This document shows positions 54,173-64,000 of a DNA stretch of 64,000 bases, piece after piece. Both the position numbers and the translations under genes were made by a program. The notes under the pieces are model-generated. The model ran no database searches and was not told the DNA's origin. It saw only the letters and a list, made by a program, of their open reading frames with translations. This stretch comes from Styela clava. Its lineage: Eukaryota > Chordata > Ascidiacea > Stolidobranchia > Styelidae. Location of the stretch: positions 8,027,135-8,091,134 of the forward strand of contig NC_135255.1 of NCBI RefSeq assembly GCF_964204865.1, in the 5' to 3' direction. Numbering within the stretch: the first letter of the stretch is position 1; the number at the start of each line of letters is the position of its first letter.

Positions 54173-56302
54173 TTCGGAAACCATTGTATTATTACTTAAG
54201 GTAGCATAAAATTATCATTATGCTCACAGGCTATTAGCGCGATTAGAGAGTAGGCCTATGTTATCATTCTTTCCCATCACGAGGGCTGGATTTTTAATAG
54301 GTAAAAGGCCTAACCTCACGCCTTAGTGGCCTCGAGAATTTTTTCGAACTAATATTCATATTTATCCCGAGAAAGAGAGAGAACCTTCCCCCGCATTTTA
54401 AAATAAGACCTAGTCAATAACGCGATTTTTTTTAGCTAGTCCCATTTATCGTTATCTCCAGTGTTGAGGACGGTCGATTCATTGACTGGAATCAAATCAT
54501 TTATCATAGACTCGATCTCTTTATGAACTAACTGGCGGTGATATTTAACTCAGTGATTGACCAGATCGTAATCTAGCTAGGCTAGACTTGGATGACCTGT
54601 GCAGCGACATATAAAGTGGATATCACCCCACGCGCCCCAAATGAAAACAAATCTACTACGTCAGGTCCTTAAGCCGCCCAAATGAAGTTTATAAATAAAA
54701 TCTACCACCTCGTGCCCTTGAAAACCGCACCACACGAAGTCGTTAAATGCAACAAATCTACCACATCCTGCCCTTACAAAAACCAAGTCTGGCACGGTAA
54801 CCTCGATAAAGCCGGATAGATTATGCGATGATTCCAATCTCGTGATTGCCATTTCGGGCTAAGTCCTGTGGTATGCCTCACACGATCGTAAAGCTATACC
54901 TGGGCAACAGAGTCCACGCAAACATCTCGACGGCAATTAAGCTCAGAATATTAACAGACATATGGGTTGCAACTTCAGGCAATTTCTCTTGCTAGCGATC
55001 ATGTTTTGTATCAGGCACTATTTTAGTTGATCTGTGACCTAAAAATTGTTCACTTTTTAACTTTAGTGGCATATACAAGTATTGTATTATTGCTTTATTG
55101 GATAGATAGATAGATAGATAGTTTATTTCGAAAACTCCATAACAAACCTAAATTTAAAATGGAGAATTCTGGAGGGCAAGCAAAACCTGCAAAAAAGTTT
55201 AAAACATGAAGTATCTCATGTGCCTGCCCACCAGCACGCACACAAAAACACAAGCCCAATTAAATGAAGCTTGGGCCAAACTTAAAAAACAAAATACACG
55301 ATAGTAATAAACTTTCGGGCTGTTGTACTCTCTTTCAACAATTACGTTGATAATGACCAATACCTACAACCTCATGCAAAGATAATGTGGGGAGTGGAAT
55401 GTAATAAATTTGCGACGATAGTCATACTCATGAAGCCATGAAAGCTTTGGGAAAAACCAAGCCACGAAAAACTACACTGATTGCTAGATTGGGCATTGCG
55501 GAAAAGGTGATAAGTGGTTTCATATACAAACAAACGCAAAACCATGGCAGCAAATTCGGTGTGCGGACACTCATAAAAGCAATTATTAGGAAAAACACTA
55601 ATCACACGTGAGCAGGTCTGTAGCCTAATTGATACATTGACGTGGCCAACATTGTTAAAACAGTACCGGTATACACACAGAGAGAACAAATCAAAAATAT
55701 GCCACTAAATGAATGTTTAAAAATGTTACACTGTAAGTTACACTGCAAACTATTTACACATATATAGTTGAATACTCAGTATTCAAGCGGAATTTCTAGA
55801 AATAACAGTATATCATACTCTTTGTCACAAAATAAAATATCTGAATCAATCCCTGTTGTATTCATCTTTCGATTCTGTTATGATGTCCGTATGTTGTCTT
55901 TATGCTGCCATGTAATTTCATATTTCGGCCTTTACTTGTTGATATTCCTTAAGTGCTGGTTCATTGTTGTCAATCTAATCTTTCTGCGCCGTTCAAAAAT
56001 GCGACCGCACCCGACGACTGCCAAACACAAACTTTAAATCCAATCTTTTATCCATAAACTTCTTTAATTCCGGTGGATGGGCCTTGATCATGTTGATATC
56101 ACGAGATATCTTCTTAAAACAGTTACGTTTCATGTTAGGCTAACAACAAATTCAGTTGGATAAATCACACCAATCGCTTTCACATCCTCCATACCTCATG
56201 GCTCGATAAGCGGATTGCAAGCACCTAAGGCAGCAAGTACTATACCGATGTACATTTTGGTCATACTTCAGAATTGCAGATGGAGCTTCGACCGGTATTT
56301 TC
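54173..56302. other. spacer between the LINE and REXO4
   Basis: Apart from a 27-bp SINE tail piece at 54357 and the LINE 3' end at 55101, I see no gene or element with supported limits. The short ORFs have no protein character. Confidence 0.5.
55101..55290 (-). repeat. 5'-truncated LINE 3' end with (TATC)n tail, minus strand
   Basis: Read on the minus strand, CAGGTTTTGCTTGCCCTCCAG and then TATGGAGTTTTCGAAATAAACTATC parallel the 3' end of the LINE at 54060-54165. It ends in five TATC units, which on the plus strand form the (GATA)n run at 55101-55121. The tetranucleotide tail is the target-primed end. Confidence 0.65.
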
Positions 56303-58406
56303 TCATTTATTCCCAATTCTAGCTAATCTAAGTTCCTTTTCCCATTGCTTCTTATGCATCATATACAATTTCATCGCCACTTGAGCATCCTGCACTGAAC
56401 TGTGCTCACCATTTTGCACTTGAACGTGAAGAATCTTGTTGCTTAAAATACGCAGAGCTGGTGCTCTACCGTTATTGTGGGCCCGAAATGGTTTGTACCT
56501 AAAATACAAAGTAAGTATTATCTAATTTTGATGATTATATGCATTGATTCATTGAATAAGCAGAGTACTAATATTATAATTCATGCGTCTCCTTAAAACG
56601 AGCCTCATTACAATATCTGAAAGTTATAGTGAAGAAATTCTAGAGCCAACTCTTGTATATTTAATCCATCGAAGATCGAGTTGAATACAACTATAGTTAA
56701 AAATCAAGCAATGTTTCAGCCACTGGATTCTCATCACAGAAATAAATAATTTAATAAGAATACTAGTGAAAAAGTATTGAATCAAATACCAGCTATAAAT
56801 TTCTGATAGAATTGAGTAAAATTAGGCAAATTGAAAATCCTACATACTCTGCAGTATCACGAATAAACTTTCTTGGATGTGAAAGATAGAGTACTTTGAG
56901 ATCATTATGAAGTGCATGACCAACGAGCACACGTCCTTTTAAAATTTCTGCCACTTCTCTTTGAACTGTTCCAAAGTCTTCTGCTCCTTTCAGATCAGAT
57001 GGTCTAATCCCACTGGTGAAAAAGATTTGTTAGCTAGTTATTCGTTACCGATGCATGGGCTTGATGGTGGATCACACATGATTCGAACCTATGAAGGGTA
57101 ATTAGAGACGCGATGACAAGCGTATTCCAAACGCTAAGCATGATGTGCCACACTCACCCATTTTCAACCAGTTCAGCCATGAACAAAATAAACAAGATCT
57201 CGATAAATATGGTATAATATACTAAATTATATTTTATACCTGACCCAAGTACGGTAATCTGTTACTTTTCCTTGAGCTTTAACATGTTTATCATAGATGC
57301 ATTTTCCATACTGGTTAACAATTGATACTCTTGCCAATATAGAAGAACTTCCTTTGAATCCAGTTCCAACCATCTCACAGTCAATTCCAACGGCCTAAAA
57401 GGAAATATATTTATGTAATCTCATGAATATATAGATAAGGTTATATTGAATACATAATGTGAATTGCATATATGGAATATACAAAATAGACTCTGATGTA
57501 GGTGCATCATGAGAAACTATAGGAACACACTTGCCATCGCACCTCCGATTACCATGCTCATGTGCAAGAGGATTTCTGGACTCCCCTTCGTTGTATGGTG
57601 TATCTGGAACATATAGCTGGTTAACTATTTCCACATCAGACACTTGGTAACTGGACAGAGGGCAGGTATCAATCTAGTTCAGCCTATTCATTACCCTGTC
57701 AGTGAGGACATGGACATGGTTGCAGAACATAAGATATTAAACCTGCGACACTAACATGGTTTAAATAGCAAACCGCAGAACCAATCGCTCTTACTGCGCC
57801 ACTGCGATGACACAAGTATTAGACCTTGGGCTTAATTCGGTGATCAGTTATTGTGAATAGAAAAAAACAAACTATAGAAGTTTGAGGCACAAGTCACCAA
57901 AAAGCACTAATATGACAGAAAAAAACAGTAACATAAAAAATTATACATACTTTGGTCAGGCCACCAAAAGCATCTGCTTTCACCAGTACTGATTCTGTAG
58001 CGAATGCCTGTGGTTTCCCACTGTTATTAATTCTTTGAATATCTTGTTCAGCAGCCAAAATCTCTTCCTTCGGTATGTCATCAAACCAAATCTCAGCATC
58101 TTTTTGACTCAAGTTAATGGAACTGTTCCCATTTGATGTGGCATCTTTCTTATTTGGCACTCTTCGCTTCTTTTGTGCTTGTTCGATCACTTTGTGACAT
58201 TCCTTTTCTTTTTTTGTTTGATTAATTTCATTTAGTAATGTCTTCCAATTTGAGCCACATTCTTTTGATGTTTTGGGAATTTCCACCTTGATTCCTGGTT
58301 TGTTATTTTTCTTAAATTTCTTTCTGACATATCCCGGTTTTATGACGCTTTTTTCTTTATGTTTTATCCCATTTACATCTAACTTTTTCTTTTTGGAATG
58401 TCCCAT
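56303..58406 (-). CDS. REXO4: REXO4, DEDDh 3'-5' exonuclease
   Basis: Four in-phase exons: 58406-57951, 57394-57240, 57012-56848 and 56498-56303. They give 324 codons (323 residues), shorter than human (about 422) because the basic N-terminal tail is reduced. The N-terminus is lysine-rich (nucleolar-type). A conserved EIWFDDIP motif and AFGGLTK precede the nuclease. The exonuclease motifs are complete: ExoI D157-C-E159, ExoII GHALHNDLKVL with D241, and ExoIII EHSSVQDAQ with H291 and D296. REXO4 homologues act in ribosomal RNA processing in the nucleolus. The start is the ATG at 58406, not the TTG codon just upstream. The AATAAA at the last two codons may be used for polyadenylation. Two SINEs occupy the introns. 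Confidence 0.95.
57058..57160 (-). repeat. SINE fragment in REXO4 intron 2
   Basis: The tRNA-like head of the main SINE family in minus orientation: ATTCGAACCTATGAAGGGTA is the B-box side, and AAACGCTAAGCATGATGTGCC is the A-box side. It lies between the exons at 57240 and 57012. Confidence 0.65.
57660..57812 (-). repeat. possible second tRNA-derived SINE family, REXO4 intron 1
   Basis: On the minus strand CAGTGGCGCAGTAAGAGCGA resembles an A-box region, and about 60 bases on GTCGCAGGTTTAATATC resembles a degenerate B box. Its sequence is unlike the main SINE. Only one copy is visible in the window, so the assignment is tentative. Confidence 0.4.
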
Positions 58407-58828
58407 CAAGGATTTAGAATATATATATAGTCTATGAGTAAATTGCAGCTTCAGACCTTAGCAAACTGCATATGAATAAGTTACAATAGAACGGTACATT
58501 CAATAACTGAATAATGCAATTGGAATTTTATTCAACAATTAAATATTTTGCTGTGTGTTGAAAGGCCAGGAGGGGCTATAGTTTTATATTTGAATGTCAA
58601 AATTTAAATTGCTGTAGACTATTGAATGTACTGTACTATTATACGGTACCTAATAAAAACATAGCAACTTGTTGCTTCAAAACCTTTTTATCTTAGTGGA
58701 ACCCTGATATGCTTAACTGCATATTGCTAGACTATATTGAGCTCATCTCGTAGTCACAATACGGTACCCCTATTAACAATTATCCTGAAGAACTCATAAA
58801 TCTGCAGAAGTATGAAAGATGAATATTT

Positions 58829-59203
58829 GGGTCTCATGTAGTTTCGTACCTAACATCAGAACATACTTCTAGTGGGCGTAGCATGAGAATTTTTTCACGT
58901 GTCAATCCTAACCCCACCTGACTACACCATCAAAAAATTACGTCACTACGACGTCACAGTGTCGTAATAGAGCCCTTCAAACTATTATCCATAACGTCAG
59001 TCAGTTCTTCATCGTCGGCGCTGATGCCATTTTGGCCTTTGGGGGATCGGACGTATATTTGGCAAGCTCTGTGACGTGATTGTGATGTCGTAGTGACGTG
59101 ATTTTCGGATGGCGTACTCAGATGGGGGTTAGGATTGACATATCAAAAATTTTTTATGCTACGCCCACTAGAAGTACGTTAGGTACGAAACTACACGAGA
59201 CCC
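58829..59203. mobile_element. MITE family A, copy 2 (375 bp)
   Basis: The termini GGGTCTCATGTAGTTTCGTACCTAAC and, reverse-complemented, GGGTCTCGTGTAGTTTCGTACCTAAC are long and nearly perfect. The interior repeats the TAGTGGGCGTAGCAT, CCTAACCCCCAC and TACGTCACTACGACGTCA blocks of copy 1 at 18079. It lies just upstream of REXO4. No clear target duplication is visible. Confidence 0.8.
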
Positions 59204-59637
59204 GGCACTTGCATATCTGTACACCAGCACTAGGCCTACCTACTCGTTAGTCATAACTCAAGCGACCTTTATTTTAGTTCCTAAATATAATATATAAAGA
59301 ATATTGCAATGGACGAGATCAGATAACATGACCTTGCAAACGCGAAGCATGTCCTCTGGGTTTGATCATATTACTTCAAAGAAGCACATTTGCACACAAT
59401 TTCGCCAATTCGACATATTTATCTCATTTTAAATGCAGTAGCGTTAAGGCCGGTATACACGGCAGTAGTAATACTCACCGCACAGCGACTCTCCGCACTG
59501 TGCAGTGTGCACGGAACCACAGTTCTGCGCAGTGTACTGTGACGTGAGGTCAGGCGGGAAACGGACTTGTCCTTCGTCTTTTGTATTATTTCTGTTTTGG
59601 ATATTTTGGGGATCGTTGCAAGATTAATTTTATTAAA

Positions 59638-61162
59638 ATGGGTATCGTATCGCGAAAAAGAATAAGTCGTTTTCGGTCACTGCGCTACAAGCAGTACTTG
59701 TACCGACATCAGCTGAAGTTATTGTTTGTGGTTCTCTGTATTAGATTAAAAGAGGATGAGCGCTGTGTCGGCAAGAGATTGTGGATGCACCCAATACTTT
59801 GCAGACGAAAGGAACATGGTAATTTTTTTTCACAATACACTAAATGCATACGTCTCAGTCTCACGAAGCCTATACTCACCTTCTTTGCCTGCCTCTAATT
59901 TCAGGAGAATACTACAGATTGGTTAGGGAGATGAGAATGGAAAGAGAAGCCTATTTTAAACAGTACTTCCACATGACACCATCTACATTTGACCGTCTTT
60001 TGAATATGATAGAGAGCAAGATTGTGAAACAAACTACAAATATGCGTGAACCAATTCCGCCTGAGGAACGACTTGCAGTCACTTTGAGGTATTTTGAAAT
60101 AGGGTTTTAACCCACAGTATGAGTGAAATCGTGATTGATTGATTAAAATATAAATGAACAGTACCTAACGTTAGTCTACATATGGTAGTTTATCGCTAAA
60201 TACAACATTATATATTTTTCAGATATTTGGTGACGGGGGATTCATATCAGACCATCGGGTTCTCTTACAGGATTCATAAAACGACCATATCGCGAATTAT
60301 TCCAGAAACCTGCGCTGCAATATGGGATTCCCTGCAGCCTGTGTTCATGGCAGTCTCAAGTGAAAATCAGTGGAAGATTATTGCAAACGATTTTAAACAA
60401 TTATGGCAATTTCCAAACTGTGTTGGAAGTATTGATGGGAAACATGTTGTCATACAAGCTCCTGCAAACAGTGGTTCATCATTTTTCAACTATAAAAAAA
60501 CTTTCAGTCTGGTACTGCTTGCAGTTTCAGACGCAAAGTACAGATTTATTTACGTGGATGTTGGAGCGTATGGACGGCAGAGTGATGGGAATGTTTTTGC
60601 TTCATCATCTTTTGGAAAAAAACTCCTGGATGGTTCATAAGACCTGCCAAAAAGCACCATATTGGAAGGGATGATGGAGCCACTACCACACGTTTTTCTT
60701 GGTGACGAGGCTTTTCCCTTGAAAACCAATTTGATGCGTCCTTTTCCAGGTACCGGATTATCAAGAAGGTCCCGTATTTTCAACTATCGCCTCTCGAGAG
60801 CTCGCAGGGTTGTGGAGAATGCCTTTGGCATTATGGTATCTCGATTCAGAATTTTCCGCAGGCCTATATGCGTATCACCAGCCAGAACAGACTATATCAT
60901 TAAAGCATGCACAGTCCTTCACAACTTTCTTAGATATGATTCTAATTATTTTGAGGCGGATTTCGTAGATCACGAGGTCAGTGAAGGTGCAGTGCAGGCC
61001 GAAGAAAATTCAGCAATGTTAAATATCAGGAAGATTGGAAGGCCGAGTGCGAAGGAGGCAGTAAAAGTTAGAGAACAATTCAGCGAATATTTTGTTAGTG
61101 AGAAAGGGGCACTGCCATGGCAGGATAAATATGTGTTCTCGAGTGGTCGAAATGCGATCTAA
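59638..61162 (+). pseudogene. HARBI1-like transposase with one in-frame stop
   Basis: Three in-phase exons: 59638-59818, 59905-60088 and 60223-61162 (435 codons). The sequence is typical of PIF/Harbinger nucleases: REMRMEREAYFKQYFHMT, then YLVTGDSYQTIGFSYRIHKT, then the DDE core. The first Asp is in NCVGSIDGKHVVIQAP, the second in DVGAYGRQSDGNVF and the last acidic residue in GDEAFPLKTNLMRPFPG. A conserved RIFNYRLSRARRVVENAFGI and VLHNFLR follow. The only defect I see is a TAA at 60638-60640, between the second and third catalytic positions, after which the frame continues. AATAAA follows at 61218-61223. A recent loss of function, or a sequencing error, would explain it. Confidence 0.9.
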
Positions 61163-61461
61163 ATGCACTATCCCCCCTATCATTCTTTGGTTTTATTGCT
61201 TCGTTTCACCTTTTCTGAATAAAAAAAATTTTGCTTCCGACTTGGTTAGCGGAATCTTTCATCTTGTTTTTATATATGTTGCCGCAGTGGAGATAATAGC
61301 AACTACGAGGGTAAATCACCAGACTGGTTGACATTTTAGGTACACTATTGGGTTAGCACTTACAGGGATGTACGAAAGCTACTGAGCAATGATATCTAGT
61401 TGGCAAGATTTAAAACAAAAAAAATATTCAGGAAAATTTATATTTAAGTAATATCAATAGT

Positions 61462-63123
61462 TTATTCAATGGAGTATTTAATTTCATTAATGAGATTCAT
61501 GACTCCAACTTTGAACCTCCATCTTTTTTCCACACTCATCGTCTTAACCTCGTGAGCCATGCTCAACAAGAAGAGTTCATCAGGATCTTCCTGTATTTTC
61601 TCTAAAAACAAGAAACATTTATATATATATATAATTTTGGTTTGATACGTACCAGTAAGTAGATATTTTTTTGAGTGATCTGAGGCATAAATATTTCACC
61701 AAAAATTATTTACACAAATGAGAAAGTCAACAATTTAAACTAAAATAATGTAGGTGTCATGGTACTCGTGTAGTACGTGAATCAAGATGCCAGACATCGG
61801 AACATAGTATGTGTACCAGGTTAAGGTTCAACCCTAATTTCAGATACAAATACTACAGAAGGCACTTGGCTAGAATTCAAATTCTTAACAGAACTAAAAT
61901 AAGGGAAATTGGAATAAAATTATGTCCCAACCTGATACACACACTACGTTCAAAGCGTCCGCCATCTTGGTTAACATCGTACGGGAGCGCCAATTATTTT
62001 GAAATAGCGACTCAAGATGGTTTCCAGGCATCCAAGTTATGAACCGCGATTCACTTTATAAGAATCACTGCTCGACTTGACTTACCTGATGACTGCTGCC
62101 ATTTTTCTAACACAGCACTGAGGTCATCCCGGCTGCTTTTACGCTTTTTTGCCACAGGTGGTTGAAATTGGTCTGTTTCATCTGCTAAAAAAAGAATGGC
62201 ATATTCGATCATATAATAGTATAGAATTCAAAAGCATTTTTTCAGAAAAGCGAATACAACTTATTTATTGCAACAGTGCATGATATTAGGGTATTTCATA
62301 ATACAGTATTATACGTCTGACAATTAAAATTTATAAAATATTTTAAAATCATATTTTGGTGCTTACCTGATACCGCTTCCAATGTAACATCAACATCACT
62401 CGAAGATGGTGTATCCGGCATTGGCAGGTTTGATGTTGTACTGTAAATGTTTGTGCAGAAAGACGTTATCTTGTACTTACATTACAGTGCCTAATTTTGG
62501 TCACTTTATACAAAAGAATGTTCTGAGCTACCTAAGTACTGATGCCTAAATTACACAGACATACTGTATAATAAGTTTAGGATTCTGAACATAGCTATGA
62601 GAAAGAACACAGATGTTAAATATGTATAAAATGTCCAAATCTATTCAACATCAATTTTGTTCGAAATATGTTCAACTATAATTTTTTACATTTCCTAATT
62701 CTTTGCCTCATATTTTTTAATATGAAATCTAATTTGGAAATTGATAAAGATACCATACTCAAAAATAAAATTTTTGTATAAACTTCGAATAGTACATTAT
62801 TTAGTGTTGGAACCCTGAAAGTTACCTTTATGCATATCCTGGTCAACTACAAAACACGATTCTGGTCTAAACTAACAGCCTTTCCTTGGTAAAAGCTTTA
62901 TTATCAAAAGATACACTGACAATATGTAGAAAATGCAGGCTCCTTCCTTGTTCAAACACCCACCTCCTCATGGCTGTAAACGGTTCAAGGAACTCTAAGG
63001 ATCTCATAAGGCTCCACTCAACCCGATGACTTGCCGCCGCACCAGATTTCAATTCTGCCCTTTTCTTCTTTTCCCTCCTATATTTATCTCGAAGGTTTTT
63101 CCACTTATTCTCGCATTCTTGCC
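61462..63123 (-). CDS. MADF-BESS accessory protein of the Harbinger element, exons 2-5
   Basis: Exons 63123-62964, 62440-62367, 62184-62086 and 61601-61462 on the minus strand are in phase. The first encodes the second half of a MADF DNA-binding domain (ECENKWKNLRDKYRREKKKR, then VEWSLMRSLEFLEPF). The middle exons are serine- and lysine-rich (KKRKSSRDDLSAVLEKW). The last holds a BESS motif (DPDELFLLSMAHEVKTM). MADF-BESS or Myb-like proteins are the standard second gene of PIF/Harbinger elements; they bind DNA and bring the transposase to the nucleus and the termini. The first exon, needed for the start and half of the MADF fold, is found at 63323-63452 on the opposite strand. The stop overlaps an AATAAA. 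Confidence 0.8.
61806..62000. repeat. CCATCTTGG-family MITE in the MADF-BESS gene intron
   Basis: TAGTATGTGTACCAGGTTAAG at the left and, at the right, CCTGATACACACACTACGTTC followed by CCGCCATCTTGGTTAACATCG carry the modules of the family. It lies between the exons at 62086 and 61601, so it entered the Harbinger element after the latter was in place, or was carried with it. Confidence 0.6.
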
Positions 63124-63322
63124 CTTTACAGAATATGAAGAGGAAACTAGCTACCGGTACCTATCCGCCCATGGTAATTAATTTTGTGCTGGGTAGTGTG
63201 TTCTTATGGTTTACTACAATCTGACAATATCGTTAGACTACCGGTATTCAAATCATCGAGCTTTCACTAATTTGGATTTTTTTCAGCAATTGAATAGGTG
63301 CGATAGTCAGTTTTAATTTAAT

Positions 63323-63452
63323 ATGGAGGAAAAACTCATTGCTCTAGTTGAGGAATATCCTTGCCTGTATAATACCACACAGGACTCGTACCGCCGAAAG
63401 GATTTCAAAGGCAATGCTTGGGCAGAGATAGCTCGAGAGATGGGTATGCCAT
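63323..63452 (+). CDS. MADF-BESS exon 1, on the strand opposite to exons 2-5
   Basis: ATG at 63323 followed by MEEKLIALVEEYPCLYNTTQ, then DFKGNAWAEIAREMGMP, and a GTAAGT donor after 63452. This is the first half of a MADF domain. It ends in phase 1 (codon T|), and the minus-strand exon starting at 63123 begins in phase 1 (|GG). Joined, they would make the tryptophan expected after MGMP and a complete 200-residue protein. On the plus strand no continuation of the MADF domain follows. A TTTTTTTCAG acceptor-like site at 63274-63283 suggests a 5'UTR intron. Confidence 0.75.
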
Positions 63453-63616
63453 GTAAGTAGTCTGATTAGAGTACTTAAGTTTTTTAGACTTGGCCTATGG
63501 CTTGTCAGGAACTAGTCCAATTTTGCAGCAAATGAATTGTTTTATACTGCTGAAAATGATAGTAGCCTAATCGATGTAAATAAGCTAAATGATGACTAGA
63601 TTACGAGGTATCGGTA

Positions 63617-63985
63617 TTGGTTAATTTAGTTGAATCGCCTTTAAAGAAAGTGCTATGTTTTGCTAAAAGAACTACGGTACCGGTACCGGTACCATGTCCG
63701 AACCCGCAGGTACTACTACTATCTGCAGATGATACAAATCGCTCTAGTAATTCTGAACTTCTACACTCTGAAGCCTATAGGCTAGTTATAAAAGCCAACT
63801 CGAAAACCAGGAAAATAGTTCAAAACTTTCACTTATCACATGAAAAACAACCAGTTTCCCTTCGGAAACCACCAAGACGAGCGGAGCAAGACTGTCAGTA
63901 CGGCGAACTGCGTTCAGAAAACGCTACTCGAGCGTTCGCCAACGTAGATAAACTCAGCGCAGACCACCGCAGACGAATAAAATAA
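63617..63985 (+). other. 122-codon ORF, unrecognised
   Basis: An open frame near the window end, containing a (GGTACC)n run at 63677-63692 and a basic, serine-rich second half. I recognise no domain. It follows the flipped MADF exon and may be intron or 5' flank of the Harbinger accessory gene in inverted orientation. It is listed only because its composition is not simple AT-rich noise. Confidence 0.2.
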
Positions 63986-64000
63986 AACAAACAAAGAAAA

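Larger units (their letters stand above)
59447..64000. mobile_element. PIF/Harbinger transposon, left end to window edge
   Basis: The left terminus AGGCCGGTATACACGGCAG follows a TTA (59444-59446), which fits the 3-bp TWA target of PIF/Harbinger elements. Subterminal GCACTGTGCAGTG-type palindromes follow. The element carries the two genes expected of an autonomous Harbinger: a transposase on the plus strand and a convergent DNA-binding accessory gene (MADF-BESS) on the minus strand. No right terminus is seen before the window ends. A probable inversion affects the right part. Confidence 0.75.

Noticed and set aside
55372..55689. 105-codon minus-strand ORF
   Set aside because: No domain, no matching neighbours and no splice context; it is consistent with chance in this spacer.

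Overview
The window looks like nuclear DNA of an invertebrate chordate, most likely an ascidian tunicate, though no single feature proves this. It is AT-rich. The host genes are animal genes with many short coding exons, clean GT-AG introns and conserved phases. tRNA-derived SINEs, hAT-type MITEs and LINE 3' ends with short tandem tails fill introns and spacers. The organism call also rests on my recollection of ascidian MITEs with the CCATCTTGGTGCACATACT-type end, so it is an inference.

Layout: (1) 0.5-10.2 kb, minus strand: a complete 15-exon gene for the C8orf34 (VEST1) homologue, which I assembled by checking every splice phase. (2) 12.5-15.0 kb, minus: kinesin KIF6 as a single uninterrupted 846-codon ORF. 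(3) 18.8-23.7 kb, plus: six-exon NSMCE2, the SUMO E3 ligase of the SMC5/6 complex. (4) 24.2-32.0 kb, minus: a 13-exon helical (ARM/HEAT-like) protein ending in a MYND-type zinc cluster, which I cannot name. It converges tail-to-tail on NSMCE2. (5) 34.8-37.4 kb, plus: five-exon MAX (bHLH-leucine zipper partner of MYC). (6) 38.2-47.2 kb: a transposon-rich block. It holds a 3-kb hAT element with a perfect 8-bp target duplication, a 3.6-kb element with CACTCTAAAAAA ends carrying a decayed C2H2/SAMD3-like gene, and a GTF2IRD2-like hAT fragment. (7) 47.9-54.2 kb: a near-complete LINE with three ORFs (coiled-coil ORF1, PHD ORF, endonuclease-RT). (8) 56.3-58.4 kb, minus: four-exon REXO4. (9) 59.4 kb to the end: a PIF/Harbinger element with a HARBI1-like transposase and a convergent MADF-BESS accessory gene. 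The first exon of the accessory gene lies on the wrong strand, as after an inversion.

The host genes belong to separate processes (ciliary/microtubule motor, genome stability, transcription, ribosomal RNA or nucleic-acid processing), so no operon-like logic is implied. The most unusual items are the CACTCT-ended element with its passenger gene, the phase-perfect but strand-flipped MADF-BESS gene, the three-ORF LINE with an in-frame RT deletion, and an exon-like ORF enclosed by hAT termini inside the MYND gene.
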